Below are positions 7,300-13,124 of a stretch of DNA of 13,124 nucleotides, piece after piece. Under the pieces are notes generated by a model. The model saw nothing but the letters and a program-made list of their open reading frames with translations. It was not told where the DNA came from and did no database searches. Positions within the stretch are counted from its first letter, which is position 1; each line of letters starts with the position of its first letter. Source of the stretch: Porphyromonadaceae bacterium (GTDB lineage Bacteria > Bacteroidota > Bacteroidia > Bacteroidales > UBA11471). The position numbers were made by a program, and so were the translations under genes. The stretch lies in assembly GCA_021199145.1 (NCBI GenBank), contig JAJQIP010000047.1, positions 1 to 13,124 of the forward strand. The letters are read 5' to 3'.

Positions 7300-10182
7300 T
7301 TATTCTGTTTTTCGAAAATCAAAACCAAGGTCGAGATGAATCCCTTCGTCACCCGACTTGATACGGATGCTCCCAGGCTGACTCTTCGGCCCGTGCTGGG
7401 AAAGGGGTTTGAAATCCCGTATGGCCGGAATCTCCAACAAGAAAGAGATATCGCCCGCCGGGAACTCTGGCATGGTGAGGGTCGCCCCCTCTCGGTCGTG
7501 CGGTTCTTCGGGGGTAAGCATCCGCAGATAGATACCGTCGCTCAATCCATATACCGTAAAGTCACTCTCCCGATTCTCCACTGTCGCCCAATAGAGCAGG
7601 GAATGATATCCCTTGAATTCGGGATAGAGGAGAGCATCGAAACTCTCGCCCGTGATGGTGTTGTTGTAGGCCTTCTCCCACAACCCCAGATTCGCTCCCC
7701 GCAAACGGTTTTTCCACACCCGATAGGGGCCTCCGCCCAACCAGCGCATACCCGTCACCTGCGCTTCGGGATAGCTGAAGGTAAGGCCCAATTGGGAGAT
7801 ATTGTCGTACGAAGCGGCATCGTCAAGCCCTCCGCCCAAGCGGGAGCGGTTGAGCAGCAAGGCCTTCATGGTCATCCGCCCGTCGGGAGCGAGCCGCCAC
7901 ACAATCGAATCAATCTGACCGTCATAGCTGACGGCGAAAACAGCCGTGTCGCCCGCCATCCGCACCTGCGTGCGCCGTACTTTGGCCACCATCCCCACCG
8001 GAGCCGGCCCCCCTCCGAACGAGAGGGGTTCGCCGCCGCTCACGAGGCGGGAGATATAGCCCGTCGACCGGTCGAAGGTAATCTCAACCCCTGCGGCGGC
8101 GAGGGTAACAGAGGCCTCCTCTTCGGTATACCGAGCCGGAGATACGGCGGAGGAGGTCTCCGCATGTCGGGCCCAATAATCTTTTACATAGCCGATGCTC
8201 CACGTCCGAGTACACATCGGCCGCCCGTCGGGATGATAGGCTGTGATTTCCAACAGATCGGCCGCAAAGAAGTCGTCCGGCAAAGCGAAGGAGGCGTACC
8301 CCTCTTCCCCCGGGGCCAGCGGCGGAAGTTCCACAACGCCCGACCCCACTTCGGTCTGAATCCCCTTTCCGGTCATCGAAGGGGGTTCTATCTTATATAA
8401 GGTATAGCTCATCCGACAACGGTCGAGGGAGGTATAGAGATACCGGTTCGACACCCTGAAACGGCCGTTGAACGAAGGGGTGATGAAAAATTTCTCCACC
8501 TGAATCGGGGCCCAGATATCCCGCACCGTATAGTAGCTTCCCTCCTTCTCTCGATAGGGGCCCAAAATTCCGTCGGGGGCGTTGAAGCCGTCCGAATCGA
8601 GACGGTCGCCTTGGTCGACCCGTTTCACCGCCTCATCGCAGAAGGCCCACATGAAGCCTCCCACAAAGAGGGGATGAGAGGTATAGTTGTCCCAGAAATC
8701 CTCCAACCCCGCTCCATGGCCCTGGTCATACTGACCGTGCATGAACTCGGTCGGCATGAAGAGCTTGTAGCCGTAGGTAAAGCGGGCGATACCGGTCAAA
8801 TAGGCGGGATAGTGATGGGTGTCGAGGTCGTCGAAGTCGGCCCAGGGGGGAATGACATGCCGGCCTTGCGGGTCGTACCGAGCGAAGAGAGGGTCGAGCG
8901 CCTTGTTCCATCCCCCTTCGTTACCGTTGCTCCAAAGGATAACGCAGGGATGGTTCACATCCCGGCTCACCATCTCGGCCAACAGTTTCGTCCCCACCTG
9001 GGTATCGTAACTGTTTTGCCACCCCGCCAACTCATCGACATAAAAGAGGCCCAACGAGTCGCAGACATCGAGGAAGTGGTCATCGGGCGGATAGTGACTC
9101 CGCACCGCATTCATATTCATCTCCTGAATAAGCTTCACATCGGCGATACTGATTGCCTTGTTGGTCGTACGCCCTCCGTCGGGCCAGAACGAATGGCGGT
9201 TGATGCCCTTAAGCACCACCTTCACCCCATTGACGTACAGCCCGTCTTGGGGACGGAAATCAACCGTACGGAAACCGATACGCTGCCGATAGGTATGCCG
9301 TACCGTACCGTCCGCCCCGCAAAGGTCGACCGAGAGCAGGTAAAGGTTCGGCTCTTCAGGATTCCACGCCTGCACGCCTTCCCATTTTCCCGAGAGGGAG
9401 GCCACCGTATCACCGGCGGCGACCGCTCCTTGCAAGCGACCCTGCACCGTTTCACCCGTCGCCACGGAAGTCAGCGTAGCTTCAAGACGACATGCCTCCT
9501 CTACCCCCGAAAGGTAGAGTTGAAGGTCGATGGAACCGTCGGCCCGTGCATCCGCCGCCAACCGATTGATGTGACATACCGGCCGTATTTCGAGATAGAC
9601 CGGTCGGTAAATACCACCGAAAAGCCACCAGTCGGCCTTACGTTCGGCAGCGTTCACCGATTTGTTGGCCGACTGTTTCCAGACGGTCACCTCAAGCTTG
9701 TTCTTCTTCGTGAAGGAGACAAAAGGGGTAATATCGTACGAAAAGCGGTAGAAACCTCCTTGGTGTTTCTCACCGACCACCTCGCCGTTGACCCGCACTT
9801 CGGCATCGGTCATCACCCCCTCAAAGACCAACTCAACCTGCTGCCCTGCACAGGCGGCCGGCAAAGAGAAGTTCCGGCGATAGATACCCTGCTCCTGACT
9901 CGGATTTTTCTGTTGGGGAACCCGACCCGAATAGCGGTCCTTGTCCTTGTACCACCGGCCGTAGGTGTACTCCCCGAAGCCCTGCAACTCCCATTGCGAA
10001 GGAACCTCAATCTGTTTCCAACGGCCGCTGTTACGCCCTTCAGTACAGTAAAAGTCCCAAGGCACCGTCTCTCCGAAGCCGGTACCCGACAGGTAGATTC
10101 TCCGGCTCTCTTGGGCGACGGCAGGGAGGGTAAGCCCCCCCAAAAGCAACAGCAAAAGGGGAAAAAGGAGACGCTTTTCCAT
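7300..10182 (-). CDS. Secreted LacZ-type GH2 glycoside hydrolase (beta-galactosidase-like)
   Basis: This retaining exo-glycosidase removes a beta-linked sugar, most simply beta-galactose; beta-glucuronide or beta-galacturonide are alternatives within GH2. It has 960 residues. The signal peptide at 1-23 reads MEKRLLFPL with a Leu-rich core and AVA-Q. Then come a sugar-binding jelly roll (about 34-200), an Ig-like domain (about 205-305), a TIM barrel (about 310-590), a middle beta domain (590-665) and a LacZ-type small-chain domain (about 690-925, with MRWLGGGPYRVWKNR at 812-826). The acid/base is probably E422 in SNGNEGG and the nucleophile E479 in MPTEFMHG. The segment after the nucleophile (GGFMWAFCDEAVKR) differs from the usual LacZ GGFIWDWVDQ. 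The gene lies between the pectate lyase and the rhamnosidase. A terminator-like hairpin precedes it, and I see no clear promoter of its own. Confidence 0.85.
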   Translation of the reverse strand: MEKRLLFPLLLLLLGGLTLPAVAQESRRIYLSGTGFGETVPWDFYCTEGRNSGRWKQIEVPSQWELQGFGEYTYGRWYKDKDRYSGRVPQQKNPSQEQGIYRRNFSLPAACAGQQVELVFEGVMTDAEVRVNGEVVGEKHQGGFYRFSYDITPFVSFTKKNKLEVTVWKQSANKSVNAAERKADWWLFGGIYRPVYLEIRPVCHINRLAADARADGSIDLQLYLSGVEEACRLEATLTSVATGETVQGRLQGAVAAGDTVASLSGKWEGVQAWNPEEPNLYLLSVDLCGADGTVRHTYRQRIGFRTVDFRPQDGLYVNGVKVVLKGINRHSFWPDGGRTTNKAISIADVKLIQEMNMNAVRSHYPPDDHFLDVCDSLGLFYVDELAGWQNSYDTQVGTKLLAEMVSRDVNHPCVILWSNGNEGGWNKALDPLFARYDPQGRHVIPPWADFDDLDTHHYPAYLTGIARFTYGYKLFMPTEFMHGQYDQGHGAGLEDFWDNYTSHPLFVGGFMWAFCDEAVKRVDQGDRLDSDGFNAPDGILGPYREKEGSYYTVRDIWAPIQVEKFFITPSFNGRFRVSNRYLYTSLDRCRMSYTLYKIEPPSMTGKGIQTEVGSGVVELPPLAPGEEGYASFALPDDFFAADLLEITAYHPDGRPMCTRTWSIGYVKDYWARHAETSSAVSPARYTEEEASVTLAAAGVEITFDRSTGYISRLVSGGEPLSFGGGPAPVGMVAKVRRTQVRMAGDTAVFAVSYDGQIDSIVWRLAPDGRMTMKALLLNRSRLGGGLDDAASYDNISQLGLTFSYPEAQVTGMRWLGGGPYRVWKNRLRGANLGLWEKAYNNTITGESFDALLYPEFKGYHSLLYWATVENRESDFTVYGLSDGIYLRMLTPEEPHDREGATLTMPEFPAGDISFLLEIPAIRDFKPLSQHGPKSQPGSIRIKSGDEGIHLDLGFDFRKTE

Positions 10183-10198
10183 ACGAAAAAAAGAATTA

Positions 10199-10231
10199 AA
10201 AAAGATACCGGTATACTCCCGGTATCTTTTT
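10199..10231 (-). terminator. Strong intrinsic terminator after the pectate lyase gene
   Basis: AAAAAGATACCGG at 10199-10211 and CCGGTATCTTTTT at 10219-10231 form a perfect 13-bp inverted repeat with a 7-nt loop (TATACTC). In the minus-strand transcript it begins 20 nt after the lyase stop and ends in a run of six U. Its symmetry means it could also work on the plus strand. It should separate the lyase transcript from GH2 and GH106, at least in part. Confidence 0.85.
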
Positions 10232-10251
10232 CTATATAAGGAATAAGAAGG

Positions 10252-13124
10252 TTAGTACTTCATGAGACGGGCCGTGTTCACTACACCGCCGACCTCTACC
10301 CGACAGGTATAGACTCCCGAGGAGAGACCTTCCAGGCCATCCACATAGAGGATACCGCCCGAAACCGACAAGGTGTTGCCGTAAACGAGCACTCCGGAGA
10401 GGCTGTAAATCTCGACTTTGGCGGTTCCATCTGCCGACGGAAGGGTCAAGGTGAAGTTATCCCGCACAGGATTCGGATAGATGGACACACCGGAGGCTGT
10501 GGCCGAGATGCTCCGGAAGCCGGATGTCAACCCCTTCTCGTATTTGGATTTCACCTCTTCCGCCGTCAAGGCATCGGAATAGAGGGAGAACTCATCGATA
10601 AGACCGATGAACGGGGAATCGAAGAGCACATTGTCGTTTCCGATAGCCAACGCCTCCTCGCCTTCAATTCCACCCGTATTGTCGGTACCGCTTACCTTCA
10701 ACTCACCGTCGATATAGAGCAGCAACTGGAGGTTCTCCACGTCACGAACCGCTACGACATGATGCCAGTTCCCGTCGAAATAGGAGGTACCGGTAGTCGA
10801 GATGACCGATTTCTCAACATCGTCATCCACGGCAAAATAGAGATAGCCATTCTTGTATTCCAGACCGAACCATTGACCGGTATTGTCCGTTCCGGAGACA
10901 TTCGTGTGACTTCCCTTGTGGAGGAGATAGCGGCTCTGCGAACTGCTGGCCACTGTCGAGTTGAACCACAATTCATAGGAGAAGGGACTGGTGCCGAAGA
11001 CAATCTCGTCGTACGAATCGACCACCATAGCATCGGAGGTGTTCGCCGCCGAGAAGGAGATGGCTCCGTTGACGATACCGTCGGTCCAATCCGGTGTATA
11101 GTTGTCATTGGGATAGGCGTCGTTGGCCACAATCTCATCGTCGGAGGGGACATTTTCGGCTACCGAACCGGCTCCCTCGTCAAAGGAGAAGTAGAGCACC
11201 TTCGTGCGGACAGGCTCCGTACCGGTGGTGAAACTCCAGACATCCCCCACGGTTGTCCCGTAGGAGTTGGTGGCATCTACCCGCCAATAGTAGGTCGTAT
11301 TCTCCTCCACGGCAATGGTGCAGGTCTTTCCCTTCGAACTCGTCAACGAATCGAGCTGTTCAGGCGAAGTGCCCAAGTAAATCGTATAGGTGGTGGTACG
11401 CCCCTCCGTCTCGTTCGAGAAACTCATCGTCACTGAGGTATATTCGGTGATATAGTCACCATTGGCAGGATAGGGGTCGGTAGAGATTTCCGGCTCTCCG
11501 GCAACCCCCTTCGTCGTGAAGGAGAGGGTGACCGAGTGCGACTCCATCTCCTCGGTATAGGTGGTGAAGCGGACTGTGTAAGAGGTTTTGGCCTCCAACC
11601 CGTTGAATACGGCCAATGTAGCGGAAACATCGAGGTTGTCAACTACCGTATAGGCATCATCTTCATCCGCCGTTTTTTTCAATTCTACCCGAATTTTCGC
11701 TCCTTCAGCCGTTTCCCGGCATTTGAAGCTGACCGTCGCACTGTCGGAACTCAAGGTCTTGGTGGCCACACTAATCGGGTATTTCAAGAAGGGAACAGGA
11801 TTATCGACCAGGCTGTTGACATAGTTTTCAATCCAGAGATAACCGTTGTCGGCATACGTCACGGCATCGGAAGCGTCCGTCGGGTCAAGACCGTTCTCCG
11901 TTTCCCAATCATCGGGTATTCCGTCGTTATCGCTGTCGAGAGGTTTATCACCCGTATAGAAGTTACCCACCTTGTTGTTCAACGCCAACGCCCCCTCTTC
12001 CGAGATAAGCGCGCCTTCGAGACCATAAGTGAGCAACTCGTTGATGACATATTCGTCGACCTCATCTCGGTCGGGAACACAAGCCCCTACACTGTCGATA
12101 ATCCAGGCGAGAGCCTCATCGGCCGTTTCGCTCATCGAAGGAATCTCAGACTGTACATGGCCGGAGGGAATGGTATTGTTCAACTCCTCAAAACTCGACA
12201 TCGCAGTAGCCGAACTGAAGTCGTCCTCATAGGTCATATCCCGACCGTTGAGCGTTCCGTCTTTGTCTGTATCGGTCTTGTTACCCCGTTGGTAGACATA
12301 GGTCAATTCGTTACCCGAACCGACACCGTTGCCGCTACCCGACTGACCCCGGACGAAGTAGTTCCCTTCGACATCGGCATAGATGCTGCCCGCAGAGTCG
12401 CCGCCCAAGTTGTAGCCACCACCGGAACCCCAGTTGTAGACTACATTGTTGATGTATTGGTTGAGCCCCTTCACCTTGTGGTTACGGGTGTTGTTGTCGG
12501 CATAGAAGTTGCGGTAAAGGGTAACCCCCAACGTATCGCCGCTGGGTTGGCAAAGACCGCCGGCCGAGTGAGGCAGAAGCCCCTGGCTGATGATGGTCTT
12601 CTGGATGGTGATATCCCCCACACCGCCGTTTTTCCCGTCGGCATTGATGGAGAAGGTCTCATCCCGTCCCCACGATACCGAGCAGTGGTCGAAAATCATG
12701 TTCTGGCCGCTAGCGGTCCCCGCCGCATCCTTTCCGGAGGTACCGCCGCTTCCCATACGGAAACGCATATAACGGACAATCAGGTCACTACAATTCGAGA
12801 AGGTGACCCCGTCGCCATAGACTACGACACCGCTACCGGGGGCCGTCTGGCCGGCTACGGTCAGGTTTTTGGAAAAGACAATCCGACTCGATATTTTGAT
12901 GATTCCCGAAACATCGAAGACGATAATCCGATTAGGCTCGCTCACGGCATCCCGGAACGACCCCGTTCCCGAATCGTTGAGGTTGGTCACATGGTAGACC
13001 GTTGGGGAACTGCTGGCACGAGCCCCCCGAGCAAAACGGCCGTATCCTTCCGCCCCCGGGAAAGCGAGCAGACCGTCATCGGCCGCTGACCCTCCCGTCA
13101 AAAGGAGGAGCCACATACAAAAGA
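10252..13124 (-). CDS. Secreted multidomain PL1-type pectate lyase with LamG domain and T9SS tail (5' end beyond the right edge)
   Basis: This enzyme is expected to cleave galacturonan chains by beta-elimination outside the cell. The first ATG in the window is at 13116, but its MWLLLL start lacks the basic residues of a signal peptide and the frame is open to the edge, so the true start probably lies outside. Counting from that ATG, the lyase beta-helix covers about 17-345 (FPGAEGYGRFARG at 19-31, IFDHCSVSWGRDETFS at 141-156, RNHKVKG at 211-217). Calcium-binding-like DxDxDG segments follow at 282-293 and 394-405. Ig/FN3-like domains cover about 446-536 and 541-631, and a LamG/concanavalin-like domain about 638-862. 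A Por-type sorting tail covers 871-954 (VSIYPNPVRDNF, SLSGVLVY, LSSGVYTCRV, ending LMKY). This tail directs type IX export and surface anchoring or release. Activity is inferred; the family is clear. Confidence 0.9.
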   Translation of the reverse strand, partial: FCMWLLLLTGGSAADDGLLAFPGAEGYGRFARGARASSSPTVYHVTNLNDSGTGSFRDAVSEPNRIIVFDVSGIIKISSRIVFSKNLTVAGQTAPGSGVVVYGDGVTFSNCSDLIVRYMRFRMGSGGTSGKDAAGTASGQNMIFDHCSVSWGRDETFSINADGKNGGVGDITIQKTIISQGLLPHSAGGLCQPSGDTLGVTLYRNFYADNNTRNHKVKGLNQYINNVVYNWGSGGGYNLGGDSAGSIYADVEGNYFVRGQSGSGNGVGSGNELTYVYQRGNKTDTDKDGTLNGRDMTYEDDFSSATAMSSFEELNNTIPSGHVQSEIPSMSETADEALAWIIDSVGACVPDRDEVDEYVINELLTYGLEGALISEEGALALNNKVGNFYTGDKPLDSDNDGIPDDWETENGLDPTDASDAVTYADNGYLWIENYVNSLVDNPVPFLKYPISVATKTLSSDSATVSFKCRETAEGAKIRVELKKTADEDDAYTVVDNLDVSATLAVFNGLEAKTSYTVRFTTYTEEMESHSVTLSFTTKGVAGEPEISTDPYPANGDYITEYTSVTMSFSNETEGRTTTYTIYLGTSPEQLDSLTSSKGKTCTIAVEENTTYYWRVDATNSYGTTVGDVWSFTTGTEPVRTKVLYFSFDEGAGSVAENVPSDDEIVANDAYPNDNYTPDWTDGIVNGAISFSAANTSDAMVVDSYDEIVFGTSPFSYELWFNSTVASSSQSRYLLHKGSHTNVSGTDNTGQWFGLEYKNGYLYFAVDDDVEKSVISTTGTSYFDGNWHHVVAVRDVENLQLLLYIDGELKVSGTDNTGGIEGEEALAIGNDNVLFDSPFIGLIDEFSLYSDALTAEEVKSKYEKGLTSGFRSISATASGVSIYPNPVRDNFTLTLPSADGTAKVEIYSLSGVLVYGNTLSVSGGILYVDGLEGLSSGVYTCRVEVGGVVNTARLMKY

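Noticed and set aside
8611..10239. A 542-codon open frame on the plus strand opposite GH2
   Set aside because: It is antisense to the GH2 gene, rich in His, Arg and Pro in the way shadow frames are, and without recognisable domains or a plausible start region.
11536..13089. A 517-codon open frame on the plus strand opposite the pectate lyase
   Set aside because: It is fully antisense to a gene with clear domain structure and shows no protein motif.
1..13124. CRISPR arrays, tRNA or rRNA genes, insertion sequences or phage genes
   Set aside because: I found no regularly spaced repeats, RNA-gene-like sequence, transposase or integrase motif; nearly all the sequence is occupied by seven conserved genes.

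Overview
The window reads as a chromosomal segment of a Bacteroidota organism, most likely of the order Bacteroidales. Three signs support this. A Bacteroides-type promoter -7 element (TATCTTTG, matching TAnnTTTG) stands upstream of the rhamnose genes. No gene start has a Shine-Dalgarno sequence. The pectate lyase ends in a type IX secretion sorting tail. The rhamnose gene order (kinase, isomerase, permease, aldolase) is also the one known from Bacteroides thetaiotaomicron. The genus cannot be fixed from this window. All seven genes lie on the minus strand, so transcription runs from right to left, and the longest gene-free gap is 149 bases.

Right part (about 4480-13124): three secreted enzymes for a rhamnose-containing, pectin-like polysaccharide. 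First in transcription order is a PL1-type pectate lyase with two Ig/FN3-like domains, a LamG domain and a T9SS tail, cut at its N-terminus by the window edge. A perfect 13-bp hairpin with a U-run follows it. Then come a LacZ-type GH2 glycosidase and, 14 bases later, a GH106 alpha-L-rhamnosidase. Both have ordinary signal peptides and no T9SS tail, so they probably act in the periplasm.

Middle (4332-4480): a gap with a weak hairpin after the rhamnosidase gene, the recognisable promoter element, and a leader of about 95 nt that can form three hairpins.

Left part (1-4331): the cytoplasmic L-rhamnose pathway, in the order rhamnulokinase (rhaB), L-rhamnose isomerase (rhaA), rhamnose permease (rhaT) and rhamnulose-1-phosphate aldolase (rhaD, cut by the left edge). 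A terminator-like hairpin lies between rhaA and rhaT.

Inferred joint working: the lyase opens the galacturonan or rhamnogalacturonan chain outside the cell. GH2 and GH106 trim imported oligosaccharides and release L-rhamnose. RhaT imports it across the inner membrane, and RhaA, RhaB and RhaD convert it to dihydroxyacetone phosphate and L-lactaldehyde. No SusC/SusD pair, regulator, lactaldehyde oxidoreductase, RNA gene, mobile element or CRISPR array is visible. I see a coherent pectin and rhamnose utilisation locus with some unusual RNA-level signals, not a wholly new kind of system.
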